From Leptospira stimsonii (lineage in GTDB: Bacteria > Spirochaetota > Leptospiria > Leptospirales > Leptospiraceae), in contig NZ_QHCS01000005.1 in NCBI RefSeq assembly GCF_003545875.1, forward strand, positions 207,364 to 271,363: a stretch of 64,000 nucleotides of DNA, written 5' to 3'. Numbering within the stretch: position 1 is the stretch's first letter; each line of letters begins with the position of its first letter. Shown in pieces: positions 46,708 to 56,251 of this stretch. The notes below the pieces were generated by a model. It had not been told where the DNA came from, made no database searches, and saw only the letters and a program-made list of their open reading frames with translations. The position numbers were made by a program, and so were the translations under genes.

Positions 46708-47106
46708 TCATTTTTTCTGAAAAAACCGTTTGATCCAGTCCCAAAGATCCAAAAACCAAGCAAGGATTCTTCCAAAAATTGTTGAATACGAATACCGCTC
46801 AAGGAGTTCTTGGACTCTTTCCTGTTCCTCCGAAGTAAATTCCAAACGAATGTTGTTTTCTTCGGCCTCCATCTGAACTCTTTCCTTTTTATTTCGAATG
46901 TCTACGATCCGAACGTCGACGTATTCCCAACCGAGCGACTTTACGCTTTCAAGTCTTCTCTCTCCGGAAATCAAGGTATTGTCCAGATCGATGAGAATCG
47001 GATGCAAAAGACCCAGCTTTTGGATGGATTCCTTTAAAGGGCGAAGATCGCCCAAATCTTTTCGGATACGATTCTTAACTTTGATGTCGGAGACTCGGAT
47101 TTTCAT
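46708..47106 (-). CDS. ParB N-terminal domain protein with hydrophobic tail
   Basis: A 132-residue protein. The N-terminal 90 residues match the ParB/Srx nuclease-like fold: IKVKNRIRKDLGDLRPLKESIQKLGLLHPILID and a GERRLESVKSLG segment, the CTP-binding/GERR-x-R box. No DNA-binding helix-turn-helix follows. Instead there is a helical stretch and a Trp-rich amphipathic C-terminus (LAWFLDLWDWIKRFF). It is therefore not a chromosome-partition ParB; membrane association is possible. It starts 185 bp upstream of metK on the opposite strand. Confidence 0.8.
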   Translation of the reverse strand: MKIRVSDIKVKNRIRKDLGDLRPLKESIQKLGLLHPILIDLDNTLISGERRLESVKSLGWEYVDVRIVDIRNKKERVQMEAEENNIRLEFTSEEQERVQELLERYSYSTIFGRILAWFLDLWDWIKRFFQKK

Positions 47107-47293
47107 TGTTTCTCAAAAATATTCGGGTGGCTCTCGATTCAATTCAATTCTGCTCTAAACGGTTCAATTTGTTGTAGAATCGGTTGGGAACATAGTTTGG
47201 ATCTTCTTGACACTGAAGGAATCCATAGGTTTTTGGAATGAAAGCGGGTATCCATTACGGTTACTCAGTCAATTTCACCATCAGGAAGAACAG

Positions 47294-48454
<1,161 letters not shown>

Positions 48455-48461
48455 GAAAAAG

Positions 48462-49424
48462 ATGGGAGCTCCTAGTACAGCAACTGCGACAGAAAAAGCG
48501 ACCCGGGACGGTTACGGGGATGCTTTGCATGAACTCGGGGTTTCCCGTCCGGACGTAGTCGTCCTCGACGCGGATCTTTCCGGATCCACAAAGACAAATA
48601 AATTTGCAAAAGCGTTTCCAGAACGATTTTTTAACGTAGGCGTCGCCGAACAGAACTTAGTTGGACACGCCGCTGGGCTCGCACTTTCCGGCCTGACTCC
48701 GTTCGCTTCTTCCTTTGCGATGTTTCTTGCGGGAAGAGCCTGGGAAGTCGTTCGAAATAGCGTCGTCTATCCATTCTTAAACGTAAAATTGGTAGCGTCT
48801 CACGGTGGGATCACAGTGGGTGAGGACGGAGCGTCCCACCAATGTATCGAGGACTTTGCGATCATGAGGGCAATTCCTGAAATGACCGTGATCTGTCCTT
48901 CGGATTACAACGAATGCAAACAGATCATCCATGCGATCGCTGACTACAAAGGTCCGGTGTATGTTCGAGTCGGTCGTCCCAACGTCCCAGTGATCGAAAG
49001 AGAGAATTATCAATTTGTAATCGGAAAGGCCGAGGTGATGAGAGAGGGAAAAGACGTTCTCATCATCGCGAATGGAGTGATCGTAAACGAGGCGATGAAA
49101 GCCGTCGAAGAGCTTTCCAAAGAAGGAATTTCCGCGACTCTTCTCAACATGGCGACGATCAAACCGATCGACAAAGAAGCCATTTTAAAATACGCAAAAC
49201 AGTGCAGAGCTGTCGTCACCTGTGAAGAACACAACGTGGTCGGCGGACTCGGTTCTGCGGTGAGCGAATTTCTTTCCGAGGAATATCCGGTTCACGTTCT
49301 CAAAGTAGGAATGAAGGATCAATTCGGGAAATCCGGAACCTGGAAAGAACTTCTGGATTACTTCGGCCTTCGTTCTAAGAATATCGTTGAGGCCGCGAAA
49401 AAAGCGATTCAACTCAAAGGATAA
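48462..49424 (+). CDS. transketolase C-terminal subunit (orphan half)
   Basis: A 320-residue protein equal to the C-terminal half of transketolase: pyrimidine-binding domain with DADLSGSTKTNKFAKAFPERFFNVGVAEQN (partly the PYR motif), GGITVGEDGASHQ, then the C-terminal domain TLLNMATIKPIDKEAI and GLGSAVSEFLSE. The catalytic glutamate of thiamine diphosphate activation lies in VGVAEQN. The N-terminal (PP) half is not encoded next to it, although such split enzymes normally pair. The partner must be elsewhere in the genome or the product has another role. It is eight bases after metK. Confidence 0.87.
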   Translation: MGAPSTATATEKATRDGYGDALHELGVSRPDVVVLDADLSGSTKTNKFAKAFPERFFNVGVAEQNLVGHAAGLALSGLTPFASSFAMFLAGRAWEVVRNSVVYPFLNVKLVASHGGITVGEDGASHQCIEDFAIMRAIPEMTVICPSDYNECKQIIHAIADYKGPVYVRVGRPNVPVIERENYQFVIGKAEVMREGKDVLIIANGVIVNEAMKAVEELSKEGISATLLNMATIKPIDKEAILKYAKQCRAVVTCEEHNVVGGLGSAVSEFLSEEYPVHVLKVGMKDQFGKSGTWKELLDYFGLRSKNIVEAAKKAIQLKG

Positions 49425-49598
49425 TGTTTTTCATCCATTCTTCTACGATCGTTATTGTATCTTTTTATGACTGAGTTCCCATGGATTGTCAAGAAGTGGG
49501 GAGAAGAAAGTTTTTGACCGACGTTCCGATTACGAGCGACGAAAGAGTGAAAAGCGGACAAAATTCTTCTTTTATTTTCTCGGACTTTGAGTTGAAAG

Positions 49599-49919
49599 AT
49601 GGCGAGCACACAAACTCCTGACTTAAACGAAATCACCGAGGAAACCACGAAGTCAAGCGGAGGACCTTGGAAGGTGGTCCTTTGGGACGACAACGAACAT
49701 ACCTACGAATACGTGATCGAGATGCTTATGGAAATCTGTACGATGTCCGTCGAGAAAGCGTTCCTACACGCGGTCCAGGTCGATCAAGAAAAAAGAACGG
49801 TCGTCTTTTCCGGAGAATTTGAACACGCAGAACACGTCCAAGAGAGAATCCTTACCTACGGAGCAGACCCGAGGATGTCCAATTCGAAAGGATCGATGAG
49901 CGCTACCCTCGAGAGATAA
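49599..49919 (+). CDS. clpS: ATP-dependent Clp protease adaptor ClpS
   Basis: A 106-residue adaptor. The core is PWKVVLWDDNEHTYEYVIEML (aspartates that bind the N-degron alpha-amino group) and KAFLHAVQVDQEKRTVVFSGEFEHAE. It delivers N-end-rule substrates to ClpA/ClpC proteases. The N-terminal 24 residues are an unstructured tail as in other ClpS proteins. No clpA gene is adjacent. Confidence 0.92.
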   Translation: MASTQTPDLNEITEETTKSSGGPWKVVLWDDNEHTYEYVIEMLMEICTMSVEKAFLHAVQVDQEKRTVVFSGEFEHAEHVQERILTYGADPRMSNSKGSMSATLER

Positions 49920-50008
49920 GAGTTCGCTATTTCATTTTGAACCGATAAAATTTCGTCTTTTTCAGAATAACTGTCGTAGTTACGACGTCTTCTCGTGAAA
50001 CTCGCGCG

Positions 50009-50129
50009 CCCCACCCTGATTGGGTGGAGGAGGCGGGTTCGCGGGAAGAAGCGGGGGACTTTTCTCTAACATAAAAAGATCCATTTTTCAAGAAGAATTT
50101 CTGTTTCGAAACTTGTAGGAACTCCGACA
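50009..50129. repeat. dispersed repeats: CCACCC hairpin and TGTAGGAACTCC palindrome
   Basis: CCACCC (50011-50016) and GGGTGG (50022-50027) make a small hairpin, a second copy of which is at 55035-55054. A TGTAGGAACTCCGACA copy lies at 50114-50129. Both are in the 273-bp gap after clpS. Confidence 0.75.
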
Positions 50130-50192
50130 AGTTCGCAAAAAACTCCTCCGAAAAAGAAGAATCCCTCCGAAGGAGCCAGTTGATTCATAAGG

Positions 50193-51224
50193 TTAAAGGA
50201 TCATGTTCACGACTAACTTCACCGCAGGTTCTTGCCAGGCGTGGATCGCTTCCTCGAAACTACAGGTTTTTGTAACAACCTTCTCGGGAAGGATCTTTTT
50301 TTCTTTGATCTTCTCCAACATTTTTGGAATAAACTCTCTTGAATCGACCCTTCCAATTTTAAGCGTCGCACCCGTATTATATAATTCTAAATAAGGAATC
50401 TCTAATTTATTGGTCCAGTGAACGGAAGCACATCCGTAGATTCCTTCTGTGGAAAGGGATCTCAAACAAAAATCCCATCCTTCTTTGAGTCCGTGACAAT
50501 CGGCGATGAGAGGAAATTTTTTCGACCAAGCTTTGGGAAGAGAAGAATACGGAGCGACCGTCGCACCCAGATCGTTGGCAATCTTAAGCCTTTCCTCGTC
50601 GTTGTCGATGTAGAGAACTTCAGAAGCACCCATTCCGACGGCAAGAGAAGCGGAATACAATGCGATGCTGGAAGCGGAACCGCCCAAGACCATCACGGGA
50701 GTGTTCGGTTTTTTTTCCAACCATTGACCGACGAGCTTCCAGGCTTCGACCATGTTGTCACTGATGGCCGCGAGGGCGATCGTATCCGCCGTGGAAGGCA
50801 TCGGTATGAGCATCTGAGTCGCAAACGGAACCCAAATTCTTTCTGCGAGAGCCCCGCCGAACTGTTTTGCTCCGGGACCCATTCCGTAAAAACTCGCGAA
50901 AGGAACAGAATTGCAGGCTTTTGAATGGCCATCCTTACATTCCGGACAAAGCCCGCAGGAAATCTGAAAGGGAATGATCACCTTGGTTCCTTTTGGAAAT
51001 TGGTTTTCGATCTCCGGGCTTGTCTCCTCGATGACTCCCACAAATTCGTGTCCGATCGGAATTCCCGGACGCATCAACGTGTCTCCGTTGACGATCGGAA
51101 TGTCCAGATCGCAACGCGAGACGGCGAGGGGTTTTACGATGGCCTGATTTTTCCCTTGGATTTTCGGTTCCGGGATTTCTTCCCATTCTAAAACATTCTT
51201 TTTTTTGAATACGATTCGTTTCAT
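50193..51224 (-). CDS. zinc-dependent alcohol dehydrogenase
   Basis: A 343-residue medium-chain dehydrogenase. The catalytic zinc ligands are in SRCDLD and GHEFVG. The structural zinc site is the four-cysteine string CGLCPECKDGHSKAC. The NAD-binding Rossmann motif is VLGGSASSIALYSASLA, with an acidic residue at YIDND that favours NAD+ over NADP+. It oxidises or reduces an alcohol/aldehyde pair. It is a single gene, with a mild repeat region on the right. Confidence 0.9.
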   Translation of the reverse strand: MKRIVFKKKNVLEWEEIPEPKIQGKNQAIVKPLAVSRCDLDIPIVNGDTLMRPGIPIGHEFVGVIEETSPEIENQFPKGTKVIIPFQISCGLCPECKDGHSKACNSVPFASFYGMGPGAKQFGGALAERIWVPFATQMLIPMPSTADTIALAAISDNMVEAWKLVGQWLEKKPNTPVMVLGGSASSIALYSASLAVGMGASEVLYIDNDEERLKIANDLGATVAPYSSLPKAWSKKFPLIADCHGLKEGWDFCLRSLSTEGIYGCASVHWTNKLEIPYLELYNTGATLKIGRVDSREFIPKMLEKIKEKKILPEKVVTKTCSFEEAIHAWQEPAVKLVVNMIL

Positions 51225-51449
51225 TTATAACCTCTGTTCTTTATTATGGATCGCTTCCGGATCGGAAAAAAGTTTTCGGCGCCAGCGGAATTCTCCGCTT
51301 CGAATCTCCTGATTTTTTTTTGCCTCTGACTGATTTCTTTTTTCGATCCCGAAGAAAAATATTCGCATTAGAAACGATTGAATTTTTATGGAAGAACGAT
51401 GCCGGATTCCAAAAAAAAATCGTTTTGTAAAATTAAATAAAAAGAATAT

Positions 51450-52232
51450 TCAATTCCCTTGAAATACTGCCTTCCTCTTTTCTACAAAAGAGGCGAGTCC
51501 TTCTTCCGCGTCTTTTGTCTCCATCAAGGAGAGCAACTGCGGGAAAAGATCTTCCGCGGCTTTCGATTCTCCGAACTCCACCGAATCCATAGCGGATTTG
51601 AGTGTTGCAAAAACTCCGAGAGGAGCTTGGGCCGCGATCATTTCCGCAAGTTGTATCCCTCTTGAGACGAGTTCGTTTTTTTCTACGATTTCTTGGATTA
51701 TGCCGATGCGGAGCGCTTCTTCCGCTTCGAAAGGTTCGCCGGTGAGAATGTATTTCATTGCATTTCCCCAACCGCACTGTGCTGGCCAACGCAGTGTTCC
51801 TCCTCCGAAAGGGAAAATTCCTCTCTGCACTTCCACTTGCGCGAAGACCGAACGTTTTGCCGCGATTCGAATATCGCTCGCAAGCAAAAGTTCGATTCCA
51901 AGAGTGATACACATTCCGTGAACGGCGACGACGACCGGTTTTGTCCTTCGACGTCCGGAGGTTCCCCAAGGATTGATGCTCTCTACAGGAAGAGGAAAAC
52001 GTTTTTCTTTTTTTAAGAATTCGGCGACGTCCGTGAGTTCCAATCCGAGCGTAAATTGTTTTCCGTTTGCGTAGACCAAACCGACTCGGATCGTCGGGTC
52101 GGCTTCCATCTGGTCGTACGCTCGACTCAGGGCAAAGAGCATCTCTACGTTGAACGCATTTCTTTCTTCCGGTCGGTTGAAGATGATATGTAAAATAGGA
52201 CCTTTTTTTTCCGTGAGAATCAGTTCCGACAT
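51450..52232 (-). CDS. enoyl-CoA hydratase/isomerase
   Basis: A 260-residue crotonase-family protein. The two active-site glutamates of enoyl-CoA hydratase are kept, in LGIELLLASD and AQVEVQRG. The first oxyanion loop (GKQFTLGLEL) differs from the common AFAAGAD form. The reaction is addition of water to 2-enoyl-CoA in beta-oxidation, or isomerisation. It is divergent from a TetR regulator; two palindromic operators lie between them. Repression by that TetR protein is therefore likely. Confidence 0.92.
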   Translation of the reverse strand: MSELILTEKKGPILHIIFNRPEERNAFNVEMLFALSRAYDQMEADPTIRVGLVYANGKQFTLGLELTDVAEFLKKEKRFPLPVESINPWGTSGRRRTKPVVVAVHGMCITLGIELLLASDIRIAAKRSVFAQVEVQRGIFPFGGGTLRWPAQCGWGNAMKYILTGEPFEAEEALRIGIIQEIVEKNELVSRGIQLAEMIAAQAPLGVFATLKSAMDSVEFGESKAAEDLFPQLLSLMETKDAEEGLASFVEKRKAVFQGN

Positions 52233-52245
52233 TCTTTCTTCCTTT

Positions 52246-52265
52246 GATAGACTATTTGGTCTATC
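52246..52265. promoter_or_regulatory. TetR-type operator 1
   Basis: GATAGAC (52246-52252) and GTCTATC (52259-52265), a perfect 7-bp inverted repeat with a six-base spacer, 14 bp upstream of the enoyl-CoA hydratase start. It shares the TAGAC/GTCTA core with operator 2. Confidence 0.75.
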
Positions 52266-52278
52266 GCAATTTGAATTC

Positions 52279-52302
52279 TTTGTAGACTAATTAGTCTACA
52301 AA
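52279..52302. promoter_or_regulatory. TetR-type operator 2 (24-bp perfect palindrome)
   Basis: A perfect palindrome centred between 52290 and 52291, with half-site TTTGTAGACTAA. It is 53 bp upstream of the TetR gene. Its core TAGAC-N4-GTCTA is shared with operator 1, which marks the pair as sites for the divergently encoded TetR protein. Confidence 0.82.
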
Positions 52303-52354
52303 TTTTTAGTTTTCCTTGAACTTTTTTTAGGTTCTGGGACTCTGATCCATTAGT

Positions 52355-52954
52355 ATGGCTCAGAATTTAGAAAAACAGAGTAATCCTTACGATCGTCTGA
52401 TGACTTCCGCCTTGGATCTATTCTATCACAGGGGGTATTCCGGGACTTCGACAAACCAGTTGATCGCGGATTCCGGAACCCACAAGGCCAGCTTTTATCG
52501 ATATTTTCAATCCAAGGAAGAGATCGCTCTCGAATATCTCAAACTGCAAGGGGAGAATTTTGAAAACGGTCTCCAGAGAATGATGGAACGCGCCCCTTCT
52601 TGGGAGGAGTTCATCCAGACCTGGAACGGAGTCCTTCTAAAACAAGTAAAGAGCGGCAGATTTTTAGGTTGTCCCATCGCTCGATTTATCAACAGCGTGG
52701 AGGAGAAAAACGAAGAATTCGAAATCGTTTCCGACAAAATCATAGAGGGTTGGATTCGTATTCTCGAATCGTATTTCGAATCGGAAAAACGGAAAGGCAA
52801 TTTGGATTCTTCTGTGAATCCTCTCACGTCCGCCAAAAAAATTCTTAAACTTTTTCAAGGAAGTTCACAACTCTTTAGAATTACCGGTAAGACCGAATAC
52901 TTTCAGGAACTCAAAGCGGAGATGATCGAAGCCTTGGGCGGGAAGAGAAAGTAG
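52355..52954 (+). CDS. TetR/AcrR-family regulator
   Basis: A 199-residue regulator. The N-terminal helix-turn-helix (about residues 12-58) reads ALDLFYHRGYSGTSTNQLIADSGTHKASFYRYFQSKEEI, the typical TetR recognition helix with SFYRYF. The C-terminal ligand domain has WEEFIQTWNGVL and GCPIARFINSVEE. It is divergent from the enoyl-CoA hydratase and most likely represses that gene and itself through the two palindromes. Fatty acyl-CoA or a related ligand is a plausible inducer, from the neighbour. Confidence 0.92.
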   Translation: MAQNLEKQSNPYDRLMTSALDLFYHRGYSGTSTNQLIADSGTHKASFYRYFQSKEEIALEYLKLQGENFENGLQRMMERAPSWEEFIQTWNGVLLKQVKSGRFLGCPIARFINSVEEKNEEFEIVSDKIIEGWIRILESYFESEKRKGNLDSSVNPLTSAKKILKLFQGSSQLFRITGKTEYFQELKAEMIEALGGKRK

Positions 52955-53679
52955 AAATATTTTGTTTGAGAGTAGGAACTCCTTCAAAAAAGTTTTTCCG
53001 ATTTAAAAAATTGTCAAAGAATCATCTGCAAAACAAAACTCGGATTGGAAGCCGAATATTTGTTTCTATTTTGAGGGAGCTTTGTCGTTGCCTGGGATTG
53101 GGCTTGAAGTCGGAGTGAAGATTTTATTTTCTTGTTTCGCCTCTCGGAACAAATCTGATTGCGTCAGGAAGGTAATCTGTGGGAACTCACACGTGCAGAA
53201 TTCGAAGTTCCGATTTTGCCGAAAAGAATGTAGGAATTATTACATTTCTAGAATGGCAACTGAATATTTAATAATCATGAAAAAGAAGATGAGGTGTAAT
53301 CTGTAGGAACTCACACAATGATTCGATTTTACATGCGAGGATCGTGAACGTATTCGACTTTCGTTTCTCCGATTTGCTTCTCTTCGATCATTCGATTAAG
53401 GAGATTGGATTGGAACGATACGGAAGACTTTTTCGAACTTTATTTTGAGGGGTTCCGACAAAAATTTTGAAAGAAGAAAAATGAATGGAAGCTTTCCTTT
53501 TTTGTTGAATCGGAAGGTATACATTTGCCTATCGAGGTTTGAAATGTATTATCTTGATCTCTGGGAATGAATTGGTGTTTCAGAATATTCTAAAGTTTTT
53601 ATATTCCGAATATGGGAATAGGGTAAGAGAGCGTGAAAAGCCCCCGTTTTCAGGCGGAGGCGTTTGCTTTGAAAAAGAA
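52955..53679. repeat. 725-bp gene-poor gap with dispersed palindromes
   Basis: No credible gene was found. Copies of the dispersed palindrome begin at 52972 (GTAGGAACTCCTTC), 53178 (TGTGGGAACTCACAC), 53229 (degenerate, TGTAGGAATTATTACA) and 53302 (TGTAGGAACTCACACA). The second and fourth both follow TAATCTGT, so they are longer related copies. The MaoC-type gene ends at the right edge. Confidence 0.75.
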
Positions 53680-54858
53680 TTATCCTTTTTTCTTTACTAA
53701 GATTTTTCTTTCGATCTCGAAAATCTTTTCGGCGAGTTTTTCCTTGCCGTGTTTTTTCTTGTCGTTTTCCTTTAAGAAAAGATCTTCTCCAAATTTATCG
53801 AATGCGTCGTTCGCCTTGATATTTTTCAAGCCGATGATTTGGAGATGAACGGCTCCGGCGGGAATTCCAAAGTCGTTTCCTCTGTCTTCCACGGAGAGAA
53901 CTCTCGTGATCGCGGTTACCGTGTCTCCGCTAAAAGATGGTTGTGTGTGATATCCTTCGGTGAATCCGAGATCCCAGATCATATTTTCCGTGATATCTCT
54001 CGAGGCCATTCCGCATAACCAAGCGAAGACGAGACCACCGTAGACGACCGGCTCTCCGCCCATCGGACCCGAGATTCCCGCGGAATAGAGTTTGTCATAG
54101 TGAAGAGGGTGCGTGTTTCCGACTCGGTAGGTCCAAGGGAAATGTTCGTCCGTGATCGTTCTTCCGTTTTGATGGATATAAATTTGTCCCGGTTTGAAAT
54201 TTTCGAAATAGGTTTCGGACCAGGTCGCCGATTTGAATTCGCTCGGAAATTTTAGAGAGGGGAGTTCGATTACCGGGGCGTCTGTTTCCGGAAAGAAGGC
54301 TTCCTTGATCACCGGCTTCGGATTTCCTTTCGGTTTTCCGTTGGATTGATAGATCATGATCTTTCTTTCATATTGAAGAACCAATTCTTTCTTTTGATTT
54401 AGACATATCGTACGGACGCTTACGATTCCCGGTTTGTCCGGTCCTTTGTCGTCCACTTTGAGAATTTTTGTTTTCGCGGAAAGAGTGTCCCCCGGGTAGA
54501 CGGGTTTTAAGAATTGAACGTTGTAATAACCTAGATTTGCGAGGGCCTTTTCGGAATCGTTTTGAACTCCTAGGGAAAGAGCGATATTAAAGACCTGAAG
54601 GGAGGATACGAGCATATCCTGAAACCCGTGAGCCTGAGCATAGGCGGAAGAAAGAAAGAGTGGATTTGCGTCCATGAAAGTAGTCGCAAATTCTTGCGCG
54701 AAAGCTCGATCGATCGTGATTTCTCTTGGGTGTTCGAAAATTTCGCCTTCGGTAAATTCTTCCAGATATCTTCCGTAAATATTTCTTTTTACTTGATCCT
54801 TGGAAACGGGCGTCCCGGGAGCAAGTTCTGCAAAAGGTTTATTTGGAACTTTAGTCAT
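53680..54858 (-). CDS. double hot-dog MaoC-family dehydratase
   Basis: About 392 residues with two MaoC-like hot-dog domains. The N-terminal domain has FTEGEIFEHPREITI, FMDANPLFLSS and YPGDTL; the C-terminal domain has FKPGQIYIHQNGRTITDEHFPWTYRVGNTHPLHYDKLYS and FSGDTVTAITRV. The ATG at 54858 has GAGAGG nine bases upstream; an ATG 60 codons earlier would add a basic, low-complexity extension. Such enzymes hydrate enoyl-CoA or act on branched acyl-CoA thioesters. It is alone on the minus strand. Confidence 0.83.
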   Translation of the reverse strand: MTKVPNKPFAELAPGTPVSKDQVKRNIYGRYLEEFTEGEIFEHPREITIDRAFAQEFATTFMDANPLFLSSAYAQAHGFQDMLVSSLQVFNIALSLGVQNDSEKALANLGYYNVQFLKPVYPGDTLSAKTKILKVDDKGPDKPGIVSVRTICLNQKKELVLQYERKIMIYQSNGKPKGNPKPVIKEAFFPETDAPVIELPSLKFPSEFKSATWSETYFENFKPGQIYIHQNGRTITDEHFPWTYRVGNTHPLHYDKLYSAGISGPMGGEPVVYGGLVFAWLCGMASRDITENMIWDLGFTEGYHTQPSFSGDTVTAITRVLSVEDRGNDFGIPAGAVHLQIIGLKNIKANDAFDKFGEDLFLKENDKKKHGKEKLAEKIFEIERKILVKKKG

Positions 54859-55341
54859 AGTAATCGGCCTCTCGATCTTTTTTCGTTTTTTCCAGTCTTT
54901 TGTCTTCAATCTTGCGGAAAAGTTTTTTCTTCTTCGAATTCTCTGGAGAATCCCGCAAAGAATCGGTGCGGAAGGGAGATCGTTTCCGAAAGCCGGTCCG
55001 AATTCCGACGATCTTTCCGTGAAAGTCGCAGTCCCCACCCTTATTTTTGGGTGGAGGGGTTGATGAGCGACTCATAGGGAGCGAATCATTGAGTTTCGGT
55101 GGCGGAAAACTTCGGGAGCGTTCTCTCTATCGCAAAATCAAACTTTTTGCAAGTAAATCTTGGATCTCCACCGTGCTAGGAACTCCTACAAAAATTCGCC
55201 TCGGTCTTTGCTTGATACCAAAACGTGTTCCAGCTTGACCTAAAAAAGGCTCTGGCCGGTGCCCCGAGTTCGCAAAATCAAACTCAGAACAAGTCTCTTT
55301 GTTCCTCTTACTTTGGTAGAACTTCTACGATCTTTCCCAGA
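54859..55341. repeat. gap with CCACCC hairpin, ATTCGC repeat and GGAACTCC palindrome
   Basis: Three dispersed families lie together: CCACCC/GGGTGG (55035-55054), reverse ATTCGCTCCCTATGAGTC (55069-55086) and CTAGGAACTCCTACA (55176-55190). No credible gene was found in the 483 bp. Confidence 0.75.
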
Positions 55342-55953
55342 TTACTTACCGCCGTAAAAGCCGTCTAAATCTTCTCTTGTCCCAAAACGAATTTCGAATT
55401 CGGTTAAGATTTTTTTTTCAAGATTCGGATTCTTGTCGTTTTCCGCGAACATATGATTCCAAGTATTCACATAAAGAATCGGTCTTTTTTGATCGTGCTT
55501 CATCAGATCCGGTTTGAGAATCGAATCCAAATGTTTTACGGGATCGGCGTCGAAGCTTTGATCGCCTCCGTAGACATTCTTGAGATGAATCGCGCTCCAT
55601 TCTCCCGTTTTCGAAAATTGAATGCGGAGACTTTCAATGTCCTTGGATCTTCCATAACGAAACTTTCTGTAAATTCGATACATAAAATCCTTCCAAGCAG
55701 AAGGATGCCTCTCGTCCCGAAAAACAAGACTCAATTCGATTCTTTTTCCGGAGGAAGTTTCCCTCGCGGAGCAATAGACGGCTTCCAAAGAATTTCCGTC
55801 TTCGATATCGTTCGCGGGTTGGACAAAGACCGGGAGTTCATCTAAAGAACATTCTGGATTTCCCGTAAAGTGGGGAAGGTCGTTTTTTCCGATTTCACAA
55901 TTGGAAATCCAGAAAAGGAAAAGAGCAAGGATAAGAATTCGGCGAAAGAACAT
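55342..55953 (-). CDS. lipoprotein of unknown function
   Basis: About 203 residues with a hydrophobic signal and lipobox FWISNC. The ATG at 55953 gives MFFRRILILALFLFW, a better signal than the ATG 12 codons upstream. The mature part has a paired-cysteine start (GNPECSLDELP, AVYCSARE) and a later NTWNHMFAE. No known domain was recognised. It is a single gene in the direction away from the M3 peptidase. Confidence 0.7.
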   Translation of the reverse strand: MFFRRILILALFLFWISNCEIGKNDLPHFTGNPECSLDELPVFVQPANDIEDGNSLEAVYCSARETSSGKRIELSLVFRDERHPSAWKDFMYRIYRKFRYGRSKDIESLRIQFSKTGEWSAIHLKNVYGGDQSFDADPVKHLDSILKPDLMKHDQKRPILYVNTWNHMFAENDKNPNLEKKILTEFEIRFGTREDLDGFYGGK

Positions 55954-56251
55954 AGATTCGTGTTTTAGTCTTCGTTCTCCCCCGGTCAATTGGAAACTCC
56001 CGCATCTCGATCGCTTTTTATAAGAATTCCAAGAAGGAACGTTCGAGGATGGAAACGAGAAATCGGAGCATCTCTTTTCGAATCTACACTTTTGTTATCT
56101 TTTTGATTCTTTATGGAAGATCCTTCCACAAAGCTTCCCATTTTTTTACGTTTTGGAATCGGATTCTTCTAACATTTGAATTATTTTTGGAATCGGATTT
56201 CCGAATTTTCGGATTCTTCCTTCTAAAATCCGGAATTCTTTCTCTCAAAAA

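Noticed and set aside
46585..46785. 66-codon reading frame upstream of lipL32
   Set aside because: No ribosome site, and it overlaps the ParB-like gene and crosses the lipL32 control region; low-complexity basic composition.
47107..47293. SAM riboswitch upstream of metK
   Set aside because: No SAM-I/II/III-like stem arrangement could be drawn in the leader; only unpaired AT-rich sequence and one weak -35-like TTGACA.
53082..53306. 74-codon reading frame in the repeat-rich gap
   Set aside because: It reads through two copies of the dispersed palindrome, lacks a ribosome site and has no protein-like pattern.
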